The notes beneath the pieces are model-generated. The model searched no databases, was not told where the DNA came from, and saw only the letters and a list, made by a program, of their open reading frames with translations. From an uncultured Pelagibacteraceae bacterium (GTDB lineage Bacteria; Pseudomonadota; Alphaproteobacteria; Pelagibacterales; Pelagibacteraceae): 57,079 bases of DNA. The stretch is taken from contig CACDJC010000006.1 of the NCBI GenBank assembly GCA_902552475.1, positions 1 to 57,079 on the forward strand, given 5' to 3'. Both the position numbers and the translations under genes were made by a program. This document shows positions 1 through 10,320 of this stretch, one piece after another (position 1 is the stretch's first letter; every line of letters starts with the position of its first letter).

Positions 1-1
1 T

Positions 2-337
2 GAAAATATTAATATTAAATTTCTAAAGAAAAAATATAATCAACAATCAGATGTTAGTATTGGTGATTATAAATTAAATTTAAATGCAAGAATAATTTTT
101 TATAAAAATTACTCTTTGGATTTAACTGAAAAAGAAATACAAATTATTACTTTTCTTAATGATGCCCAAAAACCAGTTAAAGTTAATCAATTACAGTCTA
201 AAGTTTGGGGGCACAATTCCAAATTGGATACCCATACTGTTGAGACACATATTTATAGATTGAGAAAAAAAATAAGTGATACTTTTAAAGATGATGATTT
301 TATTAAAAGCTCAAAGCTTGGTTATAAAATTAAATGA
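2..337 (+). CDS. Response regulator, OmpR/PhoB-type winged-helix C-terminal domain (5' partial)
   Basis: The frame is open from base 2; LTEKEIQIITFL...VWGHNSKLDTHTVETHIYRLRKKI...GYKI is a typical trans_reg_C signature. Confidence 0.85.
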   Translation, partial: ENINIKFLKKKYNQQSDVSIGDYKLNLNARIIFYKNYSLDLTEKEIQIITFLNDAQKPVKVNQLQSKVWGHNSKLDTHTVETHIYRLRKKISDTFKDDDFIKSSKLGYKIK

Positions 338-441
338 AAAAAAAAAATTTTATTGCAAAAGACTTGTTAACAAGAAAATATAAACCACGGATAATTAAAC
401 CTAAAAAAGGAAAAGGCAGTTTTAAAAGAAAAAAGAAATAA
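334..441 (+). CDS. 35-aa basic microprotein, ArfA-like (candidate alternative ribosome-rescue factor)
   Basis: MKKKNFIAKDLLTRKYKPRIIKPKKGKGSFKRKKK*; ATGA overlap with the upstream stop; KGKGSFxRK resembles the ArfA KGKGSYxRK motif. Not in the ORF track. Confidence 0.6.
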   Translation: MKKKNFIAKDLLTRKYKPRIIKPKKGKGSFKRKKK

Positions 442-445
442 TTTT

Positions 446-1375
446 CTAAAGCCTTGCACCGATTTGTTGAATTACTTTTGATGACATTTCTGTACCTTTT
501 TCCAAGCTTTCTTTTAATGACATATTATTTACATGTCCGTGTAAAAAGCCTGCAGCAAAAAGATCACCTGCCCCAGTCAAATCAACAATTTTAAGATCAT
601 GTTTAATTCCACACTCAACAACATTCTTATCATTAATTGCCACTGCACCTTTTTCTCCTCTAGTTATAACTATAGTTTTTCCTAGAGATTTTGAAAAAGT
701 AATTACTTCATCAAAACTTTTTGCGTCAATTAGTGATACAATCTCTTGTTCATTTGCAAAGGTTATATCTAACTTATTTTTAACTAACTCTAAAAAATGA
801 GGTTTATGTCTGTCTACACAAAACTGATCTGATAAAGACATTGCAACTTGGTTTGCGCTTTCGATTGCTTTTTCAAATGCTTTTTTTGGTTCTCCTTCAT
901 CCCAAAGATATCCTTCAAGAAATATTATTTCACTTTTTTTAACAGCATCTGAACTTACATCATTTTCATTTATTTTACCTGCTATACCTAAAAAAGTGCA
1001 CATAGTTCTTTCAGAGTCTGGAGTAACTAATATTAAACAAGTTCCAGTAGGTAATTCTTCTTTCTTTTTTGAATAAAAGTATTTGACATTTTCTTGTTTA
1101 AGTCCATCTTCATATTTGCTTCCAAGCTCATCATCACTAACTTTCCCTATAAATCCAACTTCATTTTCTAGTTGAGATAAACCAACAATAGAGTTGGCCA
1201 CTGATCCTCCTGAAACTGTTTTTTCAATTTTAAGATTAGATAATAGATTTTTAAACTCGTTTTCATCAAAAATTAGTTTCATGGTACTTTTTGTTAAATC
1301 ATTTTTTGTTATAAAATCATCATCTACTTTGCAAATAACGTCTACAATTGCATTACCTATTCCTAAAATTTTCAT
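446..1375 (-). CDS. PfkB-family sugar kinase (adenosine kinase-like)
   Basis: GNAIVDVI start, GGSVANS, DLTGAGDLFAAGFLHG C-terminal PfkB motif. Confidence 0.85.
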   Translation of the reverse strand: MKILGIGNAIVDVICKVDDDFITKNDLTKSTMKLIFDENEFKNLLSNLKIEKTVSGGSVANSIVGLSQLENEVGFIGKVSDDELGSKYEDGLKQENVKYFYSKKKEELPTGTCLILVTPDSERTMCTFLGIAGKINENDVSSDAVKKSEIIFLEGYLWDEGEPKKAFEKAIESANQVAMSLSDQFCVDRHKPHFLELVKNKLDITFANEQEIVSLIDAKSFDEVITFSKSLGKTIVITRGEKGAVAINDKNVVECGIKHDLKIVDLTGAGDLFAAGFLHGHVNNMSLKESLEKGTEMSSKVIQQIGARL

Positions 1376-1376
1376 G

Positions 1377-2030
1377 TTAAGCTTTCTTTGTTTTGATTGG
1401 TTTTTTTCTATTAGGATAACAAGTAGTACAAATTTTACAAGTTAAACCGTAACATTCTCTAGACTTGCAATATTCTCTTCCATAATAAATTATTTGAAGA
1501 TGTAGTTTATTCCAATATTTTTTTGGAAAAATTCTTTTTAAATCTAGTTCTGTTTGAATAACATTTTTACCATTAGTCAGACCCCATCTTTGAGCTAATC
1601 GATGAATGTGAGTATCAACTGGAAACGCTGGATAACCAAAGCCTTGCGACATAACTACGCTAGCAGTTTTATGTCCAACACCTGGTAATTTTTCCAGATC
1701 TTCAAAATTATCAGGAACTTTTCCGTTATGTTTTTCAATTAATTGTTTTGACAACAAATATACACTCTTAGCCTTTATTCTAAATATACCTATACTTTTA
1801 ATTAAATTTTCAATTTTTTTTCTTCCTAATTTTATAAAATGCTCTGGCTTATTATGTTTTGGATAAATATTTTTTGTTACATTATTAACATTAACATCTG
1901 TAGTCTGAGCAGACAAAAGAACAGAAACTAATAAAGTAAATTTATTTCTATGTTTTAAAGGAATAGGTGTTTTTGGATAAATTTTATTTAAAATTTTTAA
2001 TATTATTTTAGATCTCTGAATTTCATTCAT
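1377..2030 (-). CDS. nth: Endonuclease III
   Basis: LLSAQTTDVNVN, LPGVGHKTASVV, VDTHIHRLAQRWG, C-terminal CxxxxxxCxxCxxC FeS cluster. Confidence 0.93.
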   Translation of the reverse strand: MNEIQRSKIILKILNKIYPKTPIPLKHRNKFTLLVSVLLSAQTTDVNVNNVTKNIYPKHNKPEHFIKLGRKKIENLIKSIGIFRIKAKSVYLLSKQLIEKHNGKVPDNFEDLEKLPGVGHKTASVVMSQGFGYPAFPVDTHIHRLAQRWGLTNGKNVIQTELDLKRIFPKKYWNKLHLQIIYYGREYCKSRECYGLTCKICTTCYPNRKKPIKTKKA

Positions 2031-2806
2031 TATTTGAAATTCAAAACATCTCTCATTGAATAAAGTCCTGGTTTTTTATTCATTAACCATTTAGCCGCCG
2101 TAAATGCTCCCTCTGAGTAAAGTGCTCTATCAAAAGCCTCATGATTAAGTGTAATAATTTCTTTACCACTTGAGAAAGTTACTTCGTGTTCACCTACAAT
2201 TTCACCTTTTCTTATAGAATTAAAATTGATTTTTTTGCTGTATGGGAAGTTTTTTTTATTAAGATATTTTTTTCCCATCAGTTTGTAAAAATCTTTATTT
2301 TTTCCAACAGCTATGCCTTTACCAAGCATTAGTGCTGTTCCAGAAGGGTAATCTTTTTTATATTTATGATGAATTTCAAAAACTTTACTTAAAAAATTAT
2401 TTCCTAAAGATTTTGAAGTTACTTCAGTTAGATACATTAAAAGATTAATACCCAAACTCATATTGCCTGCTTTAAGAATAGGTATTTTTTTTGAAAATTT
2501 CTTAATTAAATTTTCTTCTTTTTTTGTAAAACCTGTTGTTCCAATAACAACTTTTTTATTTAGTTTTGATGCAATTTTAAGAATTTCAAATGTACACTTT
2601 GGTATTGTAAAATCTATGATTACATTTGCTTTTTTAAATGCGCTTTCACTGTTAAGACTAGGCTTAATTCCACCTATTTTTTTCTTTATAATTCTATTTT
2701 CAGTAACAGTAACTAATTTAAATTTTTTATCTAATTTTGAAGATTTAATGAGTTGTTGACCCATTCTTCCCATGCATCCAGTAATTGCTAAATTAATTTT
2801 TTTCAT
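2030..2806 (-). CDS. dapB: 4-hydroxy-tetrahydrodipicolinate reductase
   Basis: AITGCMGRMGQ, IGTTGFTKKE, EIHHKYKKDYPSGTAL. Confidence 0.93.
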   Translation of the reverse strand: MKKINLAITGCMGRMGQQLIKSSKLDKKFKLVTVTENRIIKKKIGGIKPSLNSESAFKKANVIIDFTIPKCTFEILKIASKLNKKVVIGTTGFTKKEENLIKKFSKKIPILKAGNMSLGINLLMYLTEVTSKSLGNNFLSKVFEIHHKYKKDYPSGTALMLGKGIAVGKNKDFYKLMGKKYLNKKNFPYSKKINFNSIRKGEIVGEHEVTFSSGKEIITLNHEAFDRALYSEGAFTAAKWLMNKKPGLYSMRDVLNFK

Positions 2807-4736
2807 TTATTAATTTTAGAAAAAGGTTTTCTATATCTTTAGTGAATTTAACACTATCAAATAATGTTGATTTTGATAATGAAATTTTAAGATCATCTTT
2901 AATTTTTTTCAATTTTTTTTTATCTTTTGCTAAGTTGATAGCAAAATTTTGAAAATCATCTTTGTTAGTTGTTATTAGTTCCATTAAATTTACTTGATTT
3001 AGTATGCTCGCTGATACTCTTGAAGCAAATGATTTTCCTTTTAAAGTGATTATTGGTACCCCCATTCTAATTGCATCACTTGCTGTAGTATGAGCATTAT
3101 ATGGAAATGTATCAAGAAATAAGTCTGCGAATTTTATTCTTTTTAGATGTTCATCTTTTGGTAAGTATTCAGCAAATATAATTCTATTTTTTTCAACATT
3201 TCTTTTTTCTGCTTCTTTACAAAGATTTTTGGATGCTATAGAGTTTGATTTCATTAACCATAGAACACTATCTGGTACCTTCTTTAAAATATTTATCCAT
3301 AAATCATAAATTTCAGGGGTTATCTTGTGGCTTGAATTAAAGTTACAAAATATAAAACCTTTATCAGGCAATCCAAAATCAGTTCTTTTAAAATTTTTTT
3401 TACTTATATTATTATTTTTAATATTTGCTTGATAACAATTTGGTAAATAAATTACTTTTTCAGAATAATTAATTCTATCTTCATCAGTTATTAATGTTTT
3501 ATCAGCTAAAATATAATCGATAAATTTAGAACCCATTGTACCCGGGTATCCTAAATAGTTTATTTGGATTGGTGCTGCACGATGCAAAAAAATTTCTGCT
3601 CTATTCCAAGCTGTATATCCACAAAGATCAACAGCAATATCCAAACCAATTTTTCTACAAATTTTAGCCACTTCTTCATTTGAAGTCTTTCTAATATCTA
3701 TAAATTTTGTAAAATAGTTTTTTATTTCTTCAGCCATTTTATCATCATTTTCTGGACTGAATGAAAAAGCATAAATTTCAAATTTTGATTTATCATGGTT
3801 TTTAAAAACATCCATAATTAAATGTAAAACTGCATGATCACGAAAATCTGGAGAAAAATATCCTATTTTAGTTTTAGAACTTTTTTTTAACTTAAATTTT
3901 TCTTCATTTTTTAATTTTAAGAACTTATCTTTAGCAAAAATTTCAGAACATATTTTATGGTAGTTAGGATTATCAACTAAACTTAATAATTGGTAAGGTG
4001 ATATAGTTTTATTATTATTGTTTAAAGAATTAATTAAACTATTAATTTCATTATCAAAATTAGTCCAATCACAAATTAACATTTTAGTATGAATAATTTT
4101 ACCAGCTATATATTTATAATTGGGTTTTAACTTAATTAAATTTTTATAAATATTTAAAGCTTCTTCGTATTTTTTAATATCAGAAAGTGCATTTCCTAAA
4201 TTGCTATATACCATATAATAATTAGGGTTTATATTTATAGCTTTTTTGTAATAATTTATTGCTTCTTCATAATTATTTATTTCTTTAAATGTATTACCCA
4301 AATTGTTTAAAGCTACAAAATTTTCAGAATTAATTTTTAAAGATTTTTTATAATTTTCAATAGCATTTTCGTATTTCTTAAGACTTAAAAAACAATTTCC
4401 TAAGTTGTTATATAAATCTGAATAATCAGGATTAATTTTTATTGCTTCATTATAAATATTAATAGCTTGTTCGTAACGTTTTAAATTTTGTAAAGCATTT
4501 CCAAGATTATTGTATGCTCCTAAATTATTTTGGTTTATAGAAATACTTTTTTTTAAATAATCAATAGCTAAATCATATTTTTTAATTTGAATATAAGCAG
4601 TTCCTAAAACAAACAATAGCTGGGAATTTTTATTTTGTTCTGGAAGTATTTTAAGATAAATAGAAATTGCATCATTAAATTTACCTTTTTTATGATATTC
4701 TAATGCTTTATTTAATATTTTTTGTTTATCTTCCAT
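2793..4736 (-). CDS. TPR-repeat protein with SPINDLY/O-GlcNAc-transferase-like catalytic domain
   Basis: Tandem TPRs (AYNNLGNAL..Y..AI..Y..AI.INP) followed by KIGYFSPDFRDHAV, LCGYTAWNRAEIFLHRAAPIQINYLGYPGTMG, DTFPYNAHTTASDA; start set at the TAATG overlap with the dnaJ stop. Confidence 0.85.
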   Translation of the reverse strand: MEDKQKILNKALEYHKKGKFNDAISIYLKILPEQNKNSQLLFVLGTAYIQIKKYDLAIDYLKKSISINQNNLGAYNNLGNALQNLKRYEQAINIYNEAIKINPDYSDLYNNLGNCFLSLKKYENAIENYKKSLKINSENFVALNNLGNTFKEINNYEEAINYYKKAININPNYYMVYSNLGNALSDIKKYEEALNIYKNLIKLKPNYKYIAGKIIHTKMLICDWTNFDNEINSLINSLNNNNKTISPYQLLSLVDNPNYHKICSEIFAKDKFLKLKNEEKFKLKKSSKTKIGYFSPDFRDHAVLHLIMDVFKNHDKSKFEIYAFSFSPENDDKMAEEIKNYFTKFIDIRKTSNEEVAKICRKIGLDIAVDLCGYTAWNRAEIFLHRAAPIQINYLGYPGTMGSKFIDYILADKTLITDEDRINYSEKVIYLPNCYQANIKNNNISKKNFKRTDFGLPDKGFIFCNFNSSHKITPEIYDLWINILKKVPDSVLWLMKSNSIASKNLCKEAEKRNVEKNRIIFAEYLPKDEHLKRIKFADLFLDTFPYNAHTTASDAIRMGVPIITLKGKSFASRVSASILNQVNLMELITTNKDDFQNFAINLAKDKKKLKKIKDDLKISLSKSTLFDSVKFTKDIENLFLKLINEKN

Positions 4737-5863
4737 TAATTTTTCCAAAAACTCTTAGCTTTTTGGAAGAATTTTTTAATACTTGGATTTGATTTTTCGT
4801 TTTCAATCTCTCTAAATTTTTCTAATAATTCTTTTTGTTCTTTATTTAAAGATATTGGTACTTCTGTATTAACTTGCACATATAGATCGCCATTGCCATT
4901 TCCTCTCATATATGGCATTCCTTTACCTTTAAGTCTAAATTGTTTTCCACTTTGAGTTCCCTGTGGAATTTTAATTTTTGCTTTTCCGCCGTCTATTGTT
5001 GGAATTTCTATTGACGTTCCTAAAGCTGCATCGGCTATAGATATTGGACATTCAAAAAATAAGTTTTCATCAGACCTTTTAAAAAGTTCATGAGAATAAA
5101 CATTTATGAATAAGTATAAGTCACCATTACTTCCTCCTCTAGAGCCAGCCTCTCCTTTTCCTGCCAATCTTATTCTTGTTCCGTCATCAACTCCTTTAGG
5201 AATTGTTACAGAAAGTCTTTTAGATGCTTGTTTTTTACCTTGTCCACTACAACTTGAACAAGGATTGGTTATTTCTTCACCAGATCCTGAGCATTGTGGA
5301 CATGTTTGTTGTACTGTAAAAAATCCTTGACTAGATCTTACTTGACCATGGCCTCCACACATAGAACAAGCTCCTGCATTATGACCAGGTTTAGAGCCAG
5401 ACCCACTACAAGTATCACATTTTTCAGATGTAGAAAATTTTATATCTTGTTTTTTGCCACTATAAGCTTCTTCCAAGCTGATAGATAAATCATATCTAAG
5501 ATCTGTGCCTCTATTATTAGATCTTCTTGACCTTCTTCTACCTCCACCAAATCCTTCCCCAAAAAAATCCTCAAATATATCGGAGAATGAACCTGAAAAG
5601 TCAAAATTACCAAATCCACCTCTTCCTCCACCTCCATTTTCAAATGCAGCATGTCCAAAGTTATCATAGCTTTGTTTTCTTTCTGCATTAGAAAGAACAT
5701 GATACGCTTCTGAAGCTTCTTTAAATTTTTCTTCAGCCGCTTTATCACCCTTGTTTTTGTCAGGATGAAATTTAACTGCAAGTTTTCTATATGCTGATTT
5801 TATCTGATCTGGATTAGCACTTTTATCAACGCCTAATACTTCATAATAATCTCTTTTTGCCAT
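4736..5863 (-). CDS. dnaJ: Chaperone DnaJ
   Basis: J-domain HPDKN, G/F region, four CxxCxGxG zinc motifs. Confidence 0.97.
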   Translation of the reverse strand: MAKRDYYEVLGVDKSANPDQIKSAYRKLAVKFHPDKNKGDKAAEEKFKEASEAYHVLSNAERKQSYDNFGHAAFENGGGGRGGFGNFDFSGSFSDIFEDFFGEGFGGGRRRSRRSNNRGTDLRYDLSISLEEAYSGKKQDIKFSTSEKCDTCSGSGSKPGHNAGACSMCGGHGQVRSSQGFFTVQQTCPQCSGSGEEITNPCSSCSGQGKKQASKRLSVTIPKGVDDGTRIRLAGKGEAGSRGGSNGDLYLFINVYSHELFKRSDENLFFECPISIADAALGTSIEIPTIDGGKAKIKIPQGTQSGKQFRLKGKGMPYMRGNGNGDLYVQVNTEVPISLNKEQKELLEKFREIENEKSNPSIKKFFQKAKSFWKN

Positions 5864-5892
5864 AACTAATTATAGACAAATAGGTTGTTATC

Positions 5893-7815
5893 TTAGGCGC
5901 TTTTTTCTTTATTATCGTCTTTTACTTCTTCAAAGTCTGCATCAACAACGTTATCGTCCTTCTTTCCTTCTTCTTTCGCATCTTTTGGTGCATCACCAGG
6001 TTTAGCACTTTGTTGTGACTTATAAATTGCTTCACCTAATTTCATTGAAGCTTGAACTAAATCTTGTGTTTTTTTCTTTATTTCTTCAATCTCGGTTCCT
6101 TTTAATGCATTTCTAAGATTTGCAGATGCGTCTTCAATAGCTTTTTTATCTGCATCAGAAACTTTGCTACCATGCTCCTTGAGGTTCTTTTCAGTTGAGT
6201 GTAATAATGTATCTGCTTGATTTCTAGCATCTACAGCCTCTCTTTTCTTTTTATCAGCTTCTTTGTTTGACTCTGCATCTTTAACCATCTGGTTAATTTC
6301 TTCTTCACTTAAACCACCAGATGCCTGAATTTGAATTTTTTGTTCTTTTCCTGTTCCTTTATCTTTTGCTGATACGTTTACTATACCATTAGCATCAATA
6401 TCAAAAGTGACCTCAATTTGTGGAACTCCTCTTGGTGCTGGTGCAATTCCTACAAGTTCAAAGTTTCCTAATATTTTATTGTCAGCTGCCATATCTCTTT
6501 CTCCTTGAAGAACTCTAATTGATACTGCGGGCTGATTGTCTTCAGCTGTAGAAAATACCTGACTTTTTTTAGTTGGTATTGTTGTATTTTTTTCAATAAG
6601 TTTTGTGGAAACACCTCCAAGCGTTTCAATTCCTAATGAAAGAGGAGTCACATCAAGAAGCAACACATCTTTAACATCTCCTTGTAATACACCGGCTTGA
6701 ATAGCAGCACCCATTGCAACTACTTCATCAGGGTTAACTGATTTATTTGGTTCTTTTCCAAAGAAATTTTTAACTTCTTCTATTACTTTAGGCATTCTTG
6801 TCATACCACCTACAAGAATTACTTCATGTATTTCACTTGCAGATAAACCAGCATCTTTAAGAGCTGTTTTGCATGGTGGGATTGTTCTTAAAATTAGATC
6901 TTCAACTAGCGCTTCTAATTTAGCTCTAGTCATTTTTAAGTTTATATGTTTAGGACCAGTTTTGTCTGCTGTAATAAATGGTAAATTTATTTCAGTTTGT
7001 GTAGCTGACGATAATTCAATTTTTGCTTTTTCAGCAGACTCTTTTAATCTTTGTAAGGCCAATTTATCAGATTTTAAATCAATTCCATTTTCTTTTTTAA
7101 ATTCAGTTAGTAGATAATCAACTATTGTATTATCAAAATCTTCTCCTCCTAAAAAAGTATCTCCGTTTGTTGACTTTACCTCAAACACACCATCACCAAG
7201 TTCTAAAATTGAAACATCAAATGTACCACCACCTAAATCATAGACTGCAATTTTTTTATTTGCTTTTTTGTCCAAACCATATGCAAGTGATGCAGCAGTT
7301 GGCTCATTTATAATTCTTAAAACTTCTAAGCCTGCAATCTTTCCAGCATCTTTAGTGGCTTGTCTTTGTGCGTCATTAAAATAAGCTGGAACTGTAATTA
7401 CAGCTTGTGAAACTTCTTGACCTAAATATTTTTCTGCAGTTTCTTTCATTTTCTGTAAAACAAAAGCTGAAATTTGTGATGGAGAATATTTATTATTTTT
7501 AGCCTCAATCCAAGCATCTCCTTTATCTGAATTTATAATTTTAAAAGGTGCAGTTTCTACATCTTTTTTAACTGATGGATCATCAAAGTTTCTACCTATT
7601 AATCTTTTAACTGCAAAAATTGTATTTTCTGGATTTGTTACAGCCTGTCTTTTTGCAGGTTGTCCAATTAACTTTTCGTCATTATCTGTGAATGCCACAA
7701 CCGATGGAGTTGTTCTGGCTCCCTCAGCATTTTCTAAAACTTTAGCTTGTGTTCCTTCCATTACAGCAACACAAGAGTTTGTTGTTCCTAAATCTATTCC
7801 TATTACTTTACCCAT
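5893..7815 (-). CDS. dnaK: Chaperone DnaK
   Basis: [21 protein letters not shown], full Hsp70. Confidence 0.98.
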   Translation of the reverse strand: MGKVIGIDLGTTNSCVAVMEGTQAKVLENAEGARTTPSVVAFTDNDEKLIGQPAKRQAVTNPENTIFAVKRLIGRNFDDPSVKKDVETAPFKIINSDKGDAWIEAKNNKYSPSQISAFVLQKMKETAEKYLGQEVSQAVITVPAYFNDAQRQATKDAGKIAGLEVLRIINEPTAASLAYGLDKKANKKIAVYDLGGGTFDVSILELGDGVFEVKSTNGDTFLGGEDFDNTIVDYLLTEFKKENGIDLKSDKLALQRLKESAEKAKIELSSATQTEINLPFITADKTGPKHINLKMTRAKLEALVEDLILRTIPPCKTALKDAGLSASEIHEVILVGGMTRMPKVIEEVKNFFGKEPNKSVNPDEVVAMGAAIQAGVLQGDVKDVLLLDVTPLSLGIETLGGVSTKLIEKNTTIPTKKSQVFSTAEDNQPAVSIRVLQGERDMAADNKILGNFELVGIAPAPRGVPQIEVTFDIDANGIVNVSAKDKGTGKEQKIQIQASGGLSEEEINQMVKDAESNKEADKKKREAVDARNQADTLLHSTEKNLKEHGSKVSDADKKAIEDASANLRNALKGTEIEEIKKKTQDLVQASMKLGEAIYKSQQSAKPGDAPKDAKEEGKKDDNVVDADFEEVKDDNKEKSA

Positions 7816-7881
7816 AATATTTACCTGTCCTTCATATAAGTGTTAATTTTTTAACTACAACCTTCATCAAAAATTAATTTT

Positions 7882-8526
7882 TTACGTTTTTTCTTGATTT
7901 TCCTCACCTTTTTTGTGATCTTCAATCTCCTTTTCTGCTTTTTTCTTAGATACACCAACAAGAGAAGGTCTTAATAATCTATCCTTCATCATAAAACCCT
8001 TTTGTATTTCTTGAATTATCGTTCCTTGTTCCTTCGAATCATCTTCTATTTCCATCATTGCTTGATGTAAATTTGGATCAAGTTTTTCATTAATTGATTT
8101 TATTGGTTCTATATTATTTTTTTTAAATATAGAAAGCATATCTTTATTTATTATTTCTAAATGCTCTAAAACTTTTTTTAAAGTATCTGTATTTTTTAAT
8201 TTATCATCATTTTCTAAAGAAGTTTTTGATCTTTCTAAATTATCTAACAAATTTAATGTTTCTCTTGCAAAAGCAAAACCTCCATATTCAAAAGCATCAT
8301 CTTTTTCTTTTTCATACCTTCTTCTTTGATTTTCCATTTCTGCAAAGGTTCTAGCTACCTTATCTTTAAGTATTTCAATCTCTTTTTCTGGCGTTAATTC
8401 TTCTAAATTTTTGTCTTTATTTTCTAAATTTTTTTCACTATCATCAGGTTTATTCTCATCATGTTTAATAGGATCTTCTTCGGTTTCTAGTTGAGTTTCT
8501 TTCTTTTTTATTTCTTCTTTGTTCAT
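7882..8526 (-). CDS. grpE: Nucleotide exchange factor GrpE
   Basis: AEMENQRRRYEKEK, position upstream of dnaK. Confidence 0.92.
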   Translation of the reverse strand: MNKEEIKKKETQLETEEDPIKHDENKPDDSEKNLENKDKNLEELTPEKEIEILKDKVARTFAEMENQRRRYEKEKDDAFEYGGFAFARETLNLLDNLERSKTSLENDDKLKNTDTLKKVLEHLEIINKDMLSIFKKNNIEPIKSINEKLDPNLHQAMMEIEDDSKEQGTIIQEIQKGFMMKDRLLRPSLVGVSKKKAEKEIEDHKKGEENQEKT

Positions 8527-8562
8527 ATTTATCTATATGGTAAGTAAATATTTAATTTCTAG

Positions 8563-9165
8563 ATGTTACAAAAAAAAATTAAAAAAATTTTTATCGGTTC
8601 GAATAATCGCGGAAAATTGAAGGAAATAGCAGATTTATTACCAAAAAATATTAAAATTTATTCTAATTTGGATTTTAAATTTTCAAGCCCAAGAGAAACA
8701 GGTAAAACTTTTCAAGAAAATTCTTTGTTAAAAGCTAAATATTTTTCAAAAAAATCTAAAAAAATATGTTTATCAGATGACTCAGGTATAGAAGTAGATA
8801 TTTTGAACAAAGAGCCAGGCATATATTCTGCTGATTGGGCTGGTAAAAAAAGGAATTTTAACTTAGCTATAAAAAAACTTTACAGAAGAATTTTAAATAA
8901 AGATAAGAATTGGAAAAATAAAAAAATCAAAGCTAGATTTGTTTGTGCTTTAACTATTTATTGGCCTAATGGAAAGTTTGTAAGTAAAATAGGTAAAGTT
9001 GAAGGACGAATATCAAATTCAAAAAAAGGAAATAATGGTTTTGGCTATGATCCTATTTTTATTCCGGATAGCAATCTAATGACTTTTGGTCAAATGAAAC
9101 CTTCAAAAAAATATAGATTAGACCATCGGTATAAAGCATTCAATAAAATTAAAAAATTTTTTTAA
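8563..9165 (+). CDS. rdgB: XTP/dITP diphosphatase
   Basis: SNNRGKLKEI, LSDDSGIEVD, GFGYDPIF. Confidence 0.92.
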   Translation: MLQKKIKKIFIGSNNRGKLKEIADLLPKNIKIYSNLDFKFSSPRETGKTFQENSLLKAKYFSKKSKKICLSDDSGIEVDILNKEPGIYSADWAGKKRNFNLAIKKLYRRILNKDKNWKNKKIKARFVCALTIYWPNGKFVSKIGKVEGRISNSKKGNNGFGYDPIFIPDSNLMTFGQMKPSKKYRLDHRYKAFNKIKKFF

Positions 9166-10300
9166 ATTTATTATTTTCTATACTATAGAAATTTAATTTG
9201 TGAGTAATAACGTTTTTATTAATTTCAAAGATACCTATTTTTCCTTTAAATTTATTTTTTTTATAAAATATTTTTTTAGATATTTTAAAATTGTTATCGT
9301 ATAATAAAAAATATACCAAACCTATTAAATCATAGCTTAAAAATGATAATTGATTTGGCTTGGAATTATAAATATTTGAGAAATTTTTTGTAAATTCTAT
9401 GAAATTTTTTTTATTTATAGATGGAAAATAAATCGGATGCAGAGTTGTTTCTTTTAGTAAAGTCTCATCAAACCACTGATTTAAAGTTATATAATAAATT
9501 CTTTTTGAAGATACATCAGTATAAAGTAAAGAAGTGGCAACACTTTTTAAGCTTTCATCAAAATCAGCAATTATTACTGAGTCAAAATTAATACCTCCAA
9601 TTGTGTCTTTTTTTTTTAATTTTTCAATTTTTTTTTCTTTATTTTTAACAGATGAATTTTCTAGTTTTTTTATTTCATCTTTTAATCTTTTTTTTCTTTC
9701 TGAATATCTAGTTAATAATTCTATTTGTTTTGTTAATAAAGTTGGTTCTTTGTCATAAAAGAAAACATCTTTAAGTTTAATGTTGGTTTTATCAATAGCT
9801 TTTTCTATTTCTTTTTTATAATCAGTTTTTGGAATTAAAAAGATAGTCTTATTTAAATTATTATTAACACTAAATTCTTTTATTGTATTGATCTGAGATA
9901 CAGCATTTACTCCTGCACTTATTACATTGATTGGATTATTAATAATTTTATTCGTAAATGATAAAAATGTAATATCTTTTAGTTCATCAAGATATTTAGT
10001 ACTTTCATTAAATACAGGTCCAATAATAATTCTGACACCTGTCTTGTAAAGTATTTTTGATACTCTTAAAGCATCAATAGGATTTGATCTTGTGTCCATA
10101 GGAATAATTTCAATTCGATCATCATTAATTTTATTAACTGCCATTCTAGTGGATTTAACAATTGAATTTCCAATTTCTGAATATTCTCCACTTAAAGGAA
10201 CTATTAAACCAATTTTAATCTTATCTGATGATAAGGCATTCTGATAAAACACGCATAAACTTACAATTATTACTGAAAAAATTTTAATTAAAGTTTTCAT
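9149..10300 (-). CDS. Periplasmic-binding-fold protein, LpoA/penicillin-binding-protein-activator-like
   Basis: Signal peptide, KIGLIVPLSGEYSEIGNSI, divergent from rsmI as is common for lpoA. Confidence 0.7.
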   Translation of the reverse strand: MKTLIKIFSVIIVSLCVFYQNALSSDKIKIGLIVPLSGEYSEIGNSIVKSTRMAVNKINDDRIEIIPMDTRSNPIDALRVSKILYKTGVRIIIGPVFNESTKYLDELKDITFLSFTNKIINNPINVISAGVNAVSQINTIKEFSVNNNLNKTIFLIPKTDYKKEIEKAIDKTNIKLKDVFFYDKEPTLLTKQIELLTRYSERKKRLKDEIKKLENSSVKNKEKKIEKLKKKDTIGGINFDSVIIADFDESLKSVATSLLYTDVSSKRIYYITLNQWFDETLLKETTLHPIYFPSINKKNFIEFTKNFSNIYNSKPNQLSFLSYDLIGLVYFLLYDNNFKISKKIFYKKNKFKGKIGIFEINKNVITHKLNFYSIENNKFKKIF

Positions 10301-10320
10301 TTAGTTTTTAATAATATAAT

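Noticed and set aside
1194-1445. Plus-strand ORF antisense to the PfkB kinase, and similar antisense ORFs inside dnaJ, dnaK, maeB, ubiB, pnp, infB and others in the track
   Set aside because: They lie opposite strongly supported genes, have no recognisable domains, and look like shadow frames
4140-4720. Repetitive AT-rich segment with recurring motifs
   Set aside because: Explained by tandem TPR codons within the OGT-like gene; not CRISPR or a satellite
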